From NCBI GenBank assembly GCA_041685505.1, contig JAWLFQ010000003.1, forward strand, positions 20,407 to 84,406: 64,000 nt of DNA. Reading direction: 5' to 3'. The translations under genes were made by a program, and so were the position numbers. This stretch comes from T1Sed10-7 sp041685505. GTDB taxonomy: Bacteria; Actinomycetota; Nitriliruptoria; Nitriliruptorales; Nitriliruptoraceae. Shown here in pieces: positions 17,949 through 26,384 of the stretch. How positions within the stretch are numbered: the stretch's first letter is position 1; each line of letters starts with the position of its first letter. The notes beneath the pieces were generated by a model. That model searched no databases. It had not been told where the DNA came from and saw only the letters and a list, made by a program, of their open reading frames with translations.

Positions 17949-18764
17949 GTGCTCGACATCGCCACCACCTCCGGCCCCCGCCTCGGGCAGTTGCTCGTGG
18001 TCGCGGCGGTGGTGCTGCTCGCGGCCTGGGTGCTGCGGGAGCAGCACCGCCGTCGCCTCCGGGCCGCGCTGGCGCGGTTCGTCGCACGGCAGGACGGCTG
18101 GCACCGCCAGGCCTGGCCCTGCGGCGTCCAACCGGACCTGCTGGTGGGCCGTTTCGCCGCCACGCCCCGCGGCGACCGCCGGTACGGCGTCGAGTACGCG
18201 GCGGGCGGGCCCCTGGAGCTGCAGATCGACGGCCGCCCCACCACCTGCGAGGTGTCCTGCTTCCAGTGGTTCCACGAGCGACGACGCCGCTCCCACGACA
18301 ACCGGGGCGTGCGCAGCACCTCCTACGAGCGCCGGCGTGAGCTGGTGGTGCTGTGCCGGTTGCCGCTCCACACGCGCCGGTCGGTCTCCATCGGCCCGGA
18401 GTCGCTCCTCGGGCGCATCGGCCTGACCCGTGGTGGCGAGCAACTGGAGTCGGAGTCCTTCAACCGGCGGTTCCGGGTGGAGGGCCGCGACAGGGAGCTG
18501 GTCGTGCGCCTGCTCGACGCACAGCTGCAGGAACTGCTCGTGGCGGCCTACACCGGGCGCAGCGTCGAGTTCAGCGACGACCTGCTGGCGCTGGGCGGCC
18601 CTCCCGATCACCGGGACAGCAGCCTGGCCGGGATCGTGGGGACCTACCCGGCGATGGTGCAGGACCTCGCACGGCTGGTCCGCGACATCCCCCACAGCTT
18701 CTGGCGCGCGCTCGGATCCGACGAGCCGAGCGCTCCTCCGCCGCACACCCCCTGGGAGCGGTAG
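17949..18764 (+). CDS. Membrane-anchored protein, DUF3137-like, paired with LemA
   Basis: 271 residues, function unknown. One N-terminal membrane segment (about 11-28, LLVVAAVVLLAAWVL) is followed by basic residues, so most of the protein should be cytoplasmic or peripheral. The middle resembles DUF3137 proteins: a beta-rich part, then FNRRFRVEGRDRELVVRLLD, QLQELLVAAYTGRSVEFSDD and LLALGG. No catalytic motif is evident. GTG at 17949 has AGGGGAG five bases upstream, and a TAGCGT hexamer at 17889-17894 could be its -10. lemA begins at the base right after its stop. DUF3137-LemA pairs occur elsewhere, which supports the family call; I am moderately sure. Confidence 0.65.
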   Translation: MLDIATTSGPRLGQLLVVAAVVLLAAWVLREQHRRRLRAALARFVARQDGWHRQAWPCGVQPDLLVGRFAATPRGDRRYGVEYAAGGPLELQIDGRPTTCEVSCFQWFHERRRRSHDNRGVRSTSYERRRELVVLCRLPLHTRRSVSIGPESLLGRIGLTRGGEQLESESFNRRFRVEGRDRELVVRLLDAQLQELLVAAYTGRSVEFSDDLLALGGPPDHRDSSLAGIVGTYPAMVQDLARLVRDIPHSFWRALGSDEPSAPPPHTPWER

Positions 18765-19331
18765 ATGGACGCCTGGCTGGTGGTCGTCCTGCCCGTGGTC
18801 CTGCTGCTGGTGCTGGTGGTGGTGTCCTACAACCGGTTCATCGCCCAACTGGCCTCGATCGACGCCACCTGGGCCAACATCGAGGCACAGCTGCAACGCC
18901 GCCACGATCTGGTGCCCAACCTGGTCGCGGCGGTCCAGGGCTACGCGGCCCACGAGCGCGGTGTCCTCGAAGGGGTGACCGCGGCGCGGGCGCGGGCGAT
19001 CGCGGCGGTGCCCCCGCAGGTACCCATCGAGGAGCAGGCACGTGCCGAGGACGGACTCACCCAGGGCCTGTCGAGCCTGCTGGCGGTGACGGAGGCCTAC
19101 CCGCAGCTGCGCAGCGATGCGGTCTTCCGCGACCTGCAGCGCCAGTTGGTGGAGACCGAGGACCGGATCGCCGCAGCACGGCGGCTGTACAACCTGGAGG
19201 TCGCCTCCTACGAGCGGCGACGGCGTGCGGTGCCCTCCAACCTCGTCGCCAGCGCGGTCGACCTCCAGCCGCGACGGATGTTCGAGATCCGTGACCCGGC
19301 CGCTGCACACGCACCCCACGTCCCGCGCTGA
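18765..19331 (+). CDS. lemA: LemA family membrane protein
   Basis: 188 residues. One N-terminal transmembrane helix (about 4-22) is followed by the LemA helical domain: VVSYNRFIAQLASIDATWANIEAQLQRR, then HDLVPNLVAAVQGYAAHE, a variable linker, and LLAVTEAYPQLRSDAVF, ETEDRIAAARRLYN and VASYERRRRAVPSNLVA. These are the core signatures of the family. The function of LemA is not settled; members form membrane-anchored four-helix bundles. ATG at 18765 follows the upstream stop with no spacer, so translation is probably coupled. Confidence 0.93.
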   Translation: MDAWLVVVLPVVLLLVLVVVSYNRFIAQLASIDATWANIEAQLQRRHDLVPNLVAAVQGYAAHERGVLEGVTAARARAIAAVPPQVPIEEQARAEDGLTQGLSSLLAVTEAYPQLRSDAVFRDLQRQLVETEDRIAAARRLYNLEVASYERRRRAVPSNLVASAVDLQPRRMFEIRDPAAAHAPHVPR

Positions 19332-19374
19332 GCGCGGACGCCGGGCTTCGTGCCGCACCTCGGTGCGCCGCCCT

Positions 19375-19950
19375 TCAGTCCGGCTGGTGGCGCGCCTGCT
19401 CGATGATGGCCACCACCTCGGCGACGCAGCGGTCGATGTCGTCGTTGACCACCTGGACGTCGAAGCGCTCGGCCTGGTCGAGCTCCTCGCGGGCCCGGGC
19501 GAGACGGCGGTGCAGCGCCGCGGGCTCCTCGGTGCCCCGGCTGCGCAGGCGACGCTCGAGCTCCTCGAAGGTCGGGGGGATGAGGAACACCAGCAGTGCG
19601 CCGGGATCGTGCGCCTTGACCTGGAGCGCCCCCTGGAGCTCGATGTCGAGCACCACCACGTGACCGGCGGCGACGGCCGCCGCCACGGGCTCGCTCGGGG
19701 TGCCGTAGCGGTTGCCGGCGTACTCGGCCCACTCGAGCAGCGCGTCGTTGTCGATCAGTTCCTGGAAGCGCTCCGGCGTCACGAAGTGGTAGTCCACCCC
19801 GTCCTCCTCGCCGGCGCGGGGGGCACGGGTGGTGGCCGAGACCGACAGCACCGCATCGGGCAGCAGGGCGCGGACACGGGCGTGGACGGTGCCCTTGCCC
19901 ACGCCGGAGGGTCCGGCCATGACCACCAACAACCCGCGCCGACCGGTCAC
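19375..19950 (-). CDS. gmk: Guanylate kinase
   Basis: Phosphorylates GMP to GDP. 191 residues with the P-loop MAGPSGVGKGTV (about 11-22), SVSATTRAPRAGEEDGVDYHFV for GMP binding, the lid region, YGTPSEPVAAAVAAGHVVVLDIELQGA, LLVFLIPPTFEELERRLRSRG and VVNDDIDRCVAEVVAI. The first codon overlaps the mihF stop by four bases. mihF-gmk-rpoZ-coaBC-metK-priA is the usual actinobacterial order. Confidence 0.97.
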   Translation of the reverse strand: MTGRRGLLVVMAGPSGVGKGTVHARVRALLPDAVLSVSATTRAPRAGEEDGVDYHFVTPERFQELIDNDALLEWAEYAGNRYGTPSEPVAAAVAAGHVVVLDIELQGALQVKAHDPGALLVFLIPPTFEELERRLRSRGTEEPAALHRRLARAREELDQAERFDVQVVNDDIDRCVAEVVAIIEQARHQPD

Positions 19951-20267
19951 TGGCGTCGCACGAAGGCGTCGACCAGTGCCGTGCGCTGCCGCGGACCGAG
20001 CCCGCGCAGACGTCGTGACCGGGCGATCTTCAGCTGCGCCATGAGCCGCTCGACCTTGACCGGTCCCATGGCCGGCATGGCTTCCAGGACCTCGCTGACG
20101 CGCATCTTCGCCAGCACCTCCGAGTCCTCGGCGGCGTCGAGCACCGCGGTGAGGGTGGTGTCACCGGCCTTGAGCTGCTGCTTGATCCGGGCCCGTTCCC
20201 GCCGGGCGTCGGCGGCCTTCTCGAGCGCGGCGCGCCGTTGCTCGGGGTCGAGATCGGGCAGGGGCAT
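19947..20267 (-). CDS. mihF: Actinobacterial integration host factor
   Basis: 106 residues. The protein matches the mIHF family: an N-terminal basic helix (EQRRAALEKAADARRERA), KQQLKAGDTTLTAVLDAAED, then the helix-two-turn-helix-like DNA-binding part KMRVSEVLEAMPAMGPVKVE and LMAQLKIARSRRLRGLG. It is a nucleoid-associated protein that bends DNA and is confined to Actinobacteria, which is strong evidence of lineage. I chose the ATG at 20267, five bases after GGAG, over the GTG just before it. A TAGGCT hexamer at 20331-20326 is a candidate -10. Confidence 0.94.
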   Translation of the reverse strand: MPLPDLDPEQRRAALEKAADARRERARIKQQLKAGDTTLTAVLDAAEDSEVLAKMRVSEVLEAMPAMGPVKVERLMAQLKIARSRRLRGLGPRQRTALVDAFVRRQ

Positions 20268-20324
20268 CACGGCTCCGGGTCATCGGTCGGGGCCCGACGT
20301 CGTGGGTGCGCCGGCGTGGCGTCG

Positions 20325-20331
20325 TAGCCTA
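20325..20331. promoter_or_regulatory. Overlapping divergent -10 elements for mihF (-) and possibly the nucleotidase gene (+)
   Basis: TAGCCTA again reads TAGCCT on plus and TAGGCT on minus. It lies about 59 bases before mihF. A second candidate for the plus-strand gene is TAGCGT at 20421-20426. The rest of the 231-bp gap holds no gene that I can see. Confidence 0.4.
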
Positions 20332-20498
20332 GTGCGTGGCCCGTCCACGACCGCCGTGCACCCGGGTCCGCGTCCGCGGCGGCCAGCCACGGCCTCCACC
20401 CGAGCGAGGGCGCCGCGCGTTAGCGTCGCGCACGGCCGCCGCACACCCCGGTCGTCGCCGGTGACCCACGCGACCCCGGATCAGCCACAGGAGCAAGG

Positions 20499-21185
20499 AT
20501 GAGCACCGGCACGCCGATCGTGCTCGGCGTCGACCTCGACGGCGTCTGTGCGGACTACGAGGGCGCCTTCCGGGCCTCGGTGGCCCGCCAGCGTGGCCTC
20601 GACCCGGCCACGTTGGCACCCCAGACGATCCTGGACGCCTACTCGCAGTGGGGCCTGAGCTTCGAGGAGTTCGAGGAGGCGCACCGCCGTGCGGTGGTCG
20701 AGGACCGCATGTTCCGGCGCATGCAGCCGCTACCCGGGGTGTCCGACGCGCTGTGGCAGCTGTCCGATGCCGGGGTGTGGATCCGGATCATCACGCACCG
20801 ACTGATCTTCAACTGGGCGCACGAGGCCTCCGCAGCCGACACCGCAGCCTGGCTGGACGCGCACCAGATCCCCTACCGCGACCTGTGTTTCATCGGCGAC
20901 AAGCCGAACGTCGGGGCCGATCTGTACGTGGACGACTCCCCCACCAACATCCTGTCCCTGCGCGCGGCAGGCCGCACGGCGATCGTGTTCGACCAGCCCT
21001 ACAACCGGCATCTCCCCGGCCCCCGGGCGGAGACCTGGGAGGAGGTGGTGCGCCTGGTGCAGGAGGAGCTCACCGCACGGGATCGCCAGCTGCCACTGCC
21101 GCTGCGCGAGCCGCCGGAGCAGCCGACCCCGACCCAGACACCGCCGCAGGCACACACCGCACGAGCGGGCGAGAAGGAGGCATGA
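20499..21185 (+). CDS. HAD-superfamily 5'(3')-deoxyribonucleotidase-like phosphatase (NT5C family)
   Basis: 228 residues. The HAD motifs fit the NT5C group: motif I VLGVDLDGVCADY (nucleophile Asp about 12), a helical cap with the QWGLSFEEFEEAHRRAV segment, motif II WIRIITHRL, and motifs III/IV CFIGDKPNVGADLYVDDSP. It probably hydrolyses nucleoside monophosphates. The last 30 residues are a Pro/Thr/Gln-rich tail. ATG at 20499 follows AGGAG. The pyrE start is 3 bp after its stop, linking it to pyrimidine metabolism. The exact substrate cannot be read from sequence. Confidence 0.8.
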   Translation: MSTGTPIVLGVDLDGVCADYEGAFRASVARQRGLDPATLAPQTILDAYSQWGLSFEEFEEAHRRAVVEDRMFRRMQPLPGVSDALWQLSDAGVWIRIITHRLIFNWAHEASAADTAAWLDAHQIPYRDLCFIGDKPNVGADLYVDDSPTNILSLRAAGRTAIVFDQPYNRHLPGPRAETWEEVVRLVQEELTARDRQLPLPLREPPEQPTPTQTPPQAHTARAGEKEA

Positions 21186-21188
21186 GCG

Positions 21189-21917
21189 ATGGCGGAGATC
21201 GAGGACCCGCGGACGCGCACCGCGGCGTTCGTGCACTTCATGGTGTCCTGCGGGGTGCTGCGCTTCGGTGACTTCGTGGGCAGGTCCGGGCGTCGCATGC
21301 CCTACTTCATCGACGCGGGCCGCTACCGCTCGGGCCAGCAGCTGGCCACCCTGGGCCGCTTCTACGCGGCCGCGATCGACGACGCCTTCGCCGACGAGGT
21401 CGATGTGCTGTTCGGCCCGGCCTACAAGGGGATCCCGTTGGCGGTCACCACCGGTATCGCGCTGGCCGCGCACCACGGTCGCGACCTCGGTGTGTGCTTC
21501 GACCGCAAGGAGGCCAAGGACCACGGGGAAGGTGGGCGGTTGATCGGCCACCAACTGCGCGACGGCGACCGCGTGGTCATCGTCGAGGACGTGACCACCG
21601 CCGGGACCTCGGTTCGGGCCACCGTGCCGCTGCTGCGCGCGCAGGCGGACATCGAGGTGGTGGGGTTGGTCGTCGGGGTCGATCGGCGGGAGCGGGGCAG
21701 CACCCCACGCTCGGCCCTCGAGGAGCTCGCGGAGGAGCTCGGACTGACCACCGTCGCGCTGGCCACGATCGATGACATCGTGACCCACCTCGAGCACGCC
21801 GAGGTTGACGGCCGGCCGGTGCTCACCAGCGCGGATGTGGCACGCATCGCCGCCTACCGCGCCGAGCACGGCTGTCAGGCCGAGCCGAGCCGGTCAGCGC
21901 GGCCCGGCGGCGGGTGA
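21189..21917 (+). CDS. pyrE: Orotate phosphoribosyltransferase
   Basis: Makes OMP from orotate and PRPP in pyrimidine synthesis. 242 residues, slightly longer than the usual 180-215 because of a C-terminal extension. Key parts: YFIDAGRYRSGQQL, FGPAYKGIPLAV, the loop FDRKEAKDHGEGG, and the PRPP-binding signature VVIVEDVTTAGTS. AAGGAGG (21174-21180) lies eight bases before the ATG. No pyrF is adjacent. The gene converges on dnaE with a 25-bp gap. Confidence 0.95.
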   Translation: MAEIEDPRTRTAAFVHFMVSCGVLRFGDFVGRSGRRMPYFIDAGRYRSGQQLATLGRFYAAAIDDAFADEVDVLFGPAYKGIPLAVTTGIALAAHHGRDLGVCFDRKEAKDHGEGGRLIGHQLRDGDRVVIVEDVTTAGTSVRATVPLLRAQADIEVVGLVVGVDRRERGSTPRSALEELAEELGLTTVALATIDDIVTHLEHAEVDGRPVLTSADVARIAAYRAEHGCQAEPSRSARPGGG

Positions 21918-21942
21918 CCGGTCCCACGGCGGGGCGCGAGCC

Positions 21943-24900
21943 CTACCGGCTGCCCGCCAGCTCCGACTCCTGCCGGCGCCGACGCCAGGCGGGCTCCTCA
22001 CGCTCCTCGCCGTAGGTGCGCTCCCCCACCTCGGCGTCCACCGCGTCGGGACCGAAGGCGGCCTTGAGTTCCCCGAACAGCCCCGGACGCCGTTCCACAC
22101 GCAGGTCGTCGCCGAGGCGGTAGATGCGACGGGCACCATCCGGTGCCACCACCTCGAGGTGGACGGGCACCACACCCTGATGGCCCCCCAGCACGTCCTT
22201 GAGCCGCTGCACCGCATCCAGGGTGCACTGCTCGGCCGCGAAGGAGACGACCACCGGCGCCCCGAGCGCCTCGGAGAGGTCGGGCACCGACACCTTGTTG
22301 GCGGTCATCTTCACGGCCTCGTCACGGACCTCCAGCCGCCCGGTGACCACCAGCACCGCGTCCTCGTCGAGCACCTCGTGGGCGGCCCGGTAGGTGCCCG
22401 GCCAGAACACCACCTCGACCTGTCCCGTGAGGTCCTCGAGCGTCGCCACGAGGTAGGTGTCGCCCTTGCGGGTGAACTTCTTCGTCAGGCCGGTGAGCAC
22501 CCCACCGATGACCACCATGGCACCGTCGTCGCGTTCACGCAGGCTGGCGCAGGTCGCGTCGGTGTAGCCCTCGAGCACCTTCTCGGTGCCGAACAGCGGA
22601 TGATCGGAGACGTAGAGCCCGAGCATCTCCCGCTCGAAGCGCAGCATCTGTGCCTTGTCGTACTCGGCCTCCGGGATCTCCGGCGCCGTGTCCAGACCGA
22701 GCTCGGCAGCGTCATCCGCACCGCCTCCCACCCCGTCGAAGAGCGAGAACTGCCCCGCCGCCTCGGCCTTCTTGCGGGTCAGCGCCGCGTCGACGATGCC
22801 CTCGTAGCTGGCCAGCAGCCCCTTGCGGCTGTGTCCCATGCGGGCGAAGGCCCCGGCCAGGATCAGGCTCTCGAGCGTCTTCTTGTTCAGCACGCTGGCG
22901 TCGACCTTGGCGCAGAAGTCGACGAAGTCCTCGAACCGGCCCCGAGCGGAGCGGGCCTCCACGATCGAGGCCACGATCGCCTCCCCGACACCGCGCACCG
23001 CGGACAGCCCGAACAGGATCTCCTCCCCACGCGGGGTGAAGTCGCTGCCGGACTCGTTGACATCGGGTGGCAGCACCGGGATGCCCATGCGCCGGCACTC
23101 GTTGAGGTAGAGCGGTTTGTTGTCCTTGTGGTTCTTCACGCTGGTCAGCAGCGCGGCCATGTACTCCACGGGGTAGTGGGTCTTCAGCCAGGCGGTCTGG
23201 TAGCTGACCACCCCGTAGGCGACGGTGTGGGCCTTGTTGAAGCCGTACTCGGCGAACTTCTCGATCAGCCCCCACAGGTTGACCATGAAGGCCTCGTCGT
23301 AGCCGTTGGCCACGCCGCCGGAGATCATCTGGTCCTTCTGCGCCTCCATCAGGTCGCGCTTCTTCTTGCCCACCGCCTTGCGCAGCGCGTCGGCCTCCGC
23401 CATCGAGAACCCCGAGAGGTCGGTGGCGATGCGCATGACCTGTTCCTGGTAGACGATCACCCCGTGGGTCTCGCCCAGGATGGGTTCGAGGTCGGGGTGG
23501 TCGAACACCGCCTGCTCGAGGCCGTTCTTGCGATCGGCGAAGGCGATGTGCATGTCCATGCCCAGCGGCCCCGGGCGGTACAGCGCCAGCAGCGCGGAGA
23601 TGTCCTCGAAGCGCGTGGGCTTGAGCTTGCGGACCAGGGCCTGCATCCCGGTGGAGTCCAGCTGGAACACCCCGAGGGTGTAGCCGGTGCCGAGCATGGC
23701 GAAGGTGGCCGGGTCGTCCATCTCGCCGAGGAGCGCAGGATCGTCGAGGTCCACCTCGGTCCCACGGTTGGCGGCGATGTGGCGCTCCGCGTCGGAGAGC
23801 ACCGTGAGGTTGCGCAGCCCCAGGAAGTCCATCTTCAGCAGGCCGATGTCCTCGGCCGCACCCATCTCGTACTGGGTGACGATCTCCCCGTTGTCGGTGC
23901 GCAGCAGCGGCACGGTCTCGTGCAGCGGCCTGGCCCCGATGACCACCGCGGCCGCGTGGATGCCGTGCTGGCGCTTCAGCCCCTCGAGCTTCTCCGCGGT
24001 CTCGAGCACCTCACGGTGGGTGGGGTCCTCCCGGGCGGCGCGCAGCTCGGCGGACTTGTCGTAGGCCTCCGACAGCGCCGCCTCCTTGCCCTGCACGGGT
24101 GGCGGCATCATCTTGGCGAGCTCGTCACCGACCTTGAAGGGGTGGTCGAGCACCCGGGCGGCGTCGCGGATCGCGGACTTGGCCTTGATCGTGCCGAAGG
24201 TGACGATCTGGGCGACGTGGTCCTCGCCGTAGCGCCGTGCCGCGTACTTGATCATCTCGCCGCGGCGACGGTCGTCGAAATCGATGTCGATGTCGGGCAT
24301 CTGGATGCGGGCGGGGTTGAGGAACCGCTCGAAGATCAGCCCGTGCTTGATGGGATCGACCCGGGTGATGTCGGTGCAGTAGGCCACCACCGAGCCGCCG
24401 GCCGACCCGCGACCCGGCCCCACGCGGATGCCCTCCGCGCGGGCGTGCGCGCACAGGTCCGCGACGATCAGGAAGTAGGCGGGGAACCCCATCTGCTCGA
24501 TGACGCCGAGCTCGTACTCGACCCGCTCCGAGACCGCCGTGGGCACGGGGTCGCCGTAGCGGGCGCGTGCGCCCTCCCACACCTTGTGGCGCAGGAACTG
24601 AGCCTCGCTCATCCCGTCGGGACAGGGGAAGGCGGGCAGCAGATCGAGGTCGAACTCGATGGTGGCGTTGCAGCGCTCCGCGATGTCGAGGGTGGTGTCC
24701 AGCGCCTCCGGGTAGGCGTGGAACTGCGACCGCATCTGGCGCGCGCTCTTGACGAAGAAGTCCTCACCCTGGAACTTGAACCGGTCCGGGTCGGAGATCT
24801 TCGAACCCGTCTGGATGCACAGCAGCGCGTCGTGGGCCTGAGCGTCCTCGGCCTTGGTGTAGTGGGAGTCGTTGGCGATCACCGTGCGCAGGCCGAGCTC

Positions 24901-25497
24901 CTTGGCCAGCTTCTCCAGCAGGGGCCAGGTGCGCCGCTGCTCGGCGATCCCGTGGTCCTGCAGCTCCACGAAGTAGCGCTCGGGGCCGTAGATGTCCTTG
25001 AAGTCGCTCAAGGTCCGCCTGGCCGCGGCTTCGTCGCCGGCCAGCAGGTGCTGGTTGACCTCCGAGCCGAGGCACCCCGACAGCACGATGATCCCGTCGC
25101 TGTGGTCGGCGAGGACCTCCATGTCGACCCGCGGCTTGTACCAGGTGCCCTCGAGGTAGGCCCGCGTCGACAGCGAGACGAGGTTGCGGTAGCCGACGTC
25201 GTCCTGGGCGAGCACCGTCAGGTGGTAGTACCGCTGCCGCCCGTCCGAGCCCCCCAGCCGTTGCTCGTGGCGCGACCCGACCGCCTGGTAGAGCTCCGAG
25301 CCGAGGATCGGCTTGACCCCCTCGCGCTGGGCTGCGCGGTAGAAGTCGACCAGCCCGAACAGCACGCCGTGATCGGTGATGGCGACGGCTGGCTGGCCGT
25401 CGGCATGGACGTGGCGCACCAGCTCGTCGATGCGCGAGGCGCCGTCCAGCATCGAGTACTCGGTGTGGACGTGCAGGTGGGCGAAGCTGCTGCTCAC
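21943..25497 (-). CDS. dnaE: DNA polymerase III alpha subunit (DnaE1 type)
   Basis: Replicative C-family polymerase, 1184 residues. The N-terminal PHP domain begins SFAHLHVHTEYSMLDGASR. The catalytic palm includes GRGSAGGSVVAY and the two-aspartate motif MPDIDIDFDD (from residue 400), then the third acidic site in GPLGMDMHIAF. Fingers follow (YGVVSYQTAWLKTHYPVEY), then a helix-hairpin-helix part (VRGVGEAIVASI) and the OB-fold (VVIGGVLTGLTKKFTRKGD). GTG at 25497 has GGGGAG three bases before it and gives the expected start. Its sequence and length fit DnaE1; the mutagenic DnaE2 type is less likely. Confidence 0.96.
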   Translation of the reverse strand: MSSSFAHLHVHTEYSMLDGASRIDELVRHVHADGQPAVAITDHGVLFGLVDFYRAAQREGVKPILGSELYQAVGSRHEQRLGGSDGRQRYYHLTVLAQDDVGYRNLVSLSTRAYLEGTWYKPRVDMEVLADHSDGIIVLSGCLGSEVNQHLLAGDEAAARRTLSDFKDIYGPERYFVELQDHGIAEQRRTWPLLEKLAKELGLRTVIANDSHYTKAEDAQAHDALLCIQTGSKISDPDRFKFQGEDFFVKSARQMRSQFHAYPEALDTTLDIAERCNATIEFDLDLLPAFPCPDGMSEAQFLRHKVWEGARARYGDPVPTAVSERVEYELGVIEQMGFPAYFLIVADLCAHARAEGIRVGPGRGSAGGSVVAYCTDITRVDPIKHGLIFERFLNPARIQMPDIDIDFDDRRRGEMIKYAARRYGEDHVAQIVTFGTIKAKSAIRDAARVLDHPFKVGDELAKMMPPPVQGKEAALSEAYDKSAELRAAREDPTHREVLETAEKLEGLKRQHGIHAAAVVIGARPLHETVPLLRTDNGEIVTQYEMGAAEDIGLLKMDFLGLRNLTVLSDAERHIAANRGTEVDLDDPALLGEMDDPATFAMLGTGYTLGVFQLDSTGMQALVRKLKPTRFEDISALLALYRPGPLGMDMHIAFADRKNGLEQAVFDHPDLEPILGETHGVIVYQEQVMRIATDLSGFSMAEADALRKAVGKKKRDLMEAQKDQMISGGVANGYDEAFMVNLWGLIEKFAEYGFNKAHTVAYGVVSYQTAWLKTHYPVEYMAALLTSVKNHKDNKPLYLNECRRMGIPVLPPDVNESGSDFTPRGEEILFGLSAVRGVGEAIVASIVEARSARGRFEDFVDFCAKVDASVLNKKTLESLILAGAFARMGHSRKGLLASYEGIVDAALTRKKAEAAGQFSLFDGVGGGADDAAELGLDTAPEIPEAEYDKAQMLRFEREMLGLYVSDHPLFGTEKVLEGYTDATCASLRERDDGAMVVIGGVLTGLTKKFTRKGDTYLVATLEDLTGQVEVVFWPGTYRAAHEVLDEDAVLVVTGRLEVRDEAVKMTANKVSVPDLSEALGAPVVVSFAAEQCTLDAVQRLKDVLGGHQGVVPVHLEVVAPDGARRIYRLGDDLRVERRPGLFGELKAAFGPDAVDAEVGERTYGEEREEPAWRRRRQESELAGSR

Positions 25498-25638
25498 GGG
25501 CTCCCCTGGTCTCGTCGAGCTCGGTCCGGTCGCACCTGACCACGTCGGTGGGTGCGACCCCGACACCTGCGGCCGCGGTGACCGATGCTCTGGGACCGCT
25601 GGGACCGCTGGGTGCGCCCACGGGCGTGTGACGGGGAA

Positions 25639-25674
25639 GAACCACACGCCTGTGGTTCGCGCCCGGGGAACCTA
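25639..25674 (-). promoter_or_regulatory. Candidate dnaE promoter with an inverted repeat at the transcript start
   Basis: On the minus strand a TAGGTT hexamer (25674-25669) could be the -10, putting the start near 25662. Immediately downstream lies a perfect inverted repeat, GAACCACA-CGCC-TGTGGTTC (25639-25658). Its place over the first transcribed bases suggests an operator or a 5' hairpin. The rest of the 355-bp region between dnaE and the SRPBCC gene shows no further gene; a short direct repeat of CCGCTGGGA is near 25595. Confidence 0.45.
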
Positions 25675-25852
25675 GCACCCACCCGGGACGGCACGCCGCC
25701 GCCGACCCGGCGTGGGCGACGCGCGCGCACGCCCGAGCGGATGGGGCGTGCGCCCCGGTGGGACGGACAGGTGTCCGATGGCCGGCACGGTGCGCCTGGC
25801 AACGGTGGGCCACGGCGTCCATGGTGAGGTGTACCCGGCAAGGAAGTACCAC

Positions 25853-26323
25853 ATGACGACCATCACGCGATCGATCGACGTCGAGGTCCCGGTGCGGACC
25901 GCCTACGACCAGTGGACCCAGTTCGAGTCCTTCCCGCGGTTCATGCAGGACGTGGAGCGGGTCGAGCAGCTGGATGACACCACGATCCGGTGGCACGTGC
26001 ACCTCGCCGGTGCCCAGCGCTCCTTCGAGACCACGATCACCGAGCAGACCCCCGACCAGCGCATCGCCTGGAAGACCGAGCCGGGCAGCGACACCTGGCA
26101 CGCAGGCGTCGTGACCTTCCACCGGCTGGACGACGGCAGGTGCCGCGTCACGCTCCAGATGGACGTCGACCCCGACGACGTCGTCGAGAAGGTCGGTACG
26201 GCGCTCGGCATCACCGAGGCCTACGTCTCGCGCGATCTGGAGGGCTTCAAGGCCTTCATCGAGTCCCGTGGCGAGGAGACCGGTGCCTGGCGTGGCGAGG
26301 TCAGCCAGGATCCGGAGGCCTGA
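25853..26323 (+). CDS. SRPBCC-fold protein (polyketide cyclase/dehydrase-like)
   Basis: 156 residues. The START/Bet v1-like fold is suggested by the opening ITRSIDVEVPVRTAYDQW, followed by FESFPRFMQDVERVEQLD, a run of alternating beta strands (TIRWHVHLAGAQRSFETTI), QRIAWKTEPG and a C-terminal helix DLEGFKAFIESRGEETGAW. This matches the actinobacterial cyclase/dehydrase-like group. Members bind small hydrophobic ligands; none can be named here. ATG at 25853 has AAGGAA seven bases upstream. It stands alone between divergent dnaE and convergent rluD. Confidence 0.8.
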   Translation: MTTITRSIDVEVPVRTAYDQWTQFESFPRFMQDVERVEQLDDTTIRWHVHLAGAQRSFETTITEQTPDQRIAWKTEPGSDTWHAGVVTFHRLDDGRCRVTLQMDVDPDDVVEKVGTALGITEAYVSRDLEGFKAFIESRGEETGAWRGEVSQDPEA

Positions 26324-26359
26324 GAGGCCCCACCGCCCACACCGCCGACACCCCCGGCT

Positions 26360-26379
26360 CGGGGCCCATCCGGGCCCCG
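26360..26379. terminator. GC hairpin between convergent SRPBCC gene and rluD
   Basis: CGGGGCCC-ATCC-GGGCCCCG is a perfect 8-bp stem with a four-base loop in the 61-bp gap between two convergent stops. It lacks a T-run on either strand, as is common for GC-rich actinobacterial terminators. It could act in both directions. Confidence 0.55.
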
Positions 26380-26384
26380 GGCGC

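Noticed and set aside
21805..25539. A 1244-codon plus-strand frame opposite dnaE
   Set aside because: Antisense shadow of dnaE; composition is biased and no domain is recognisable.
25639..25658. dnaE inverted repeat as an SOS box
   Set aside because: The GAAC and GTTC ends are 12 bases apart, not the four of a LexA site.
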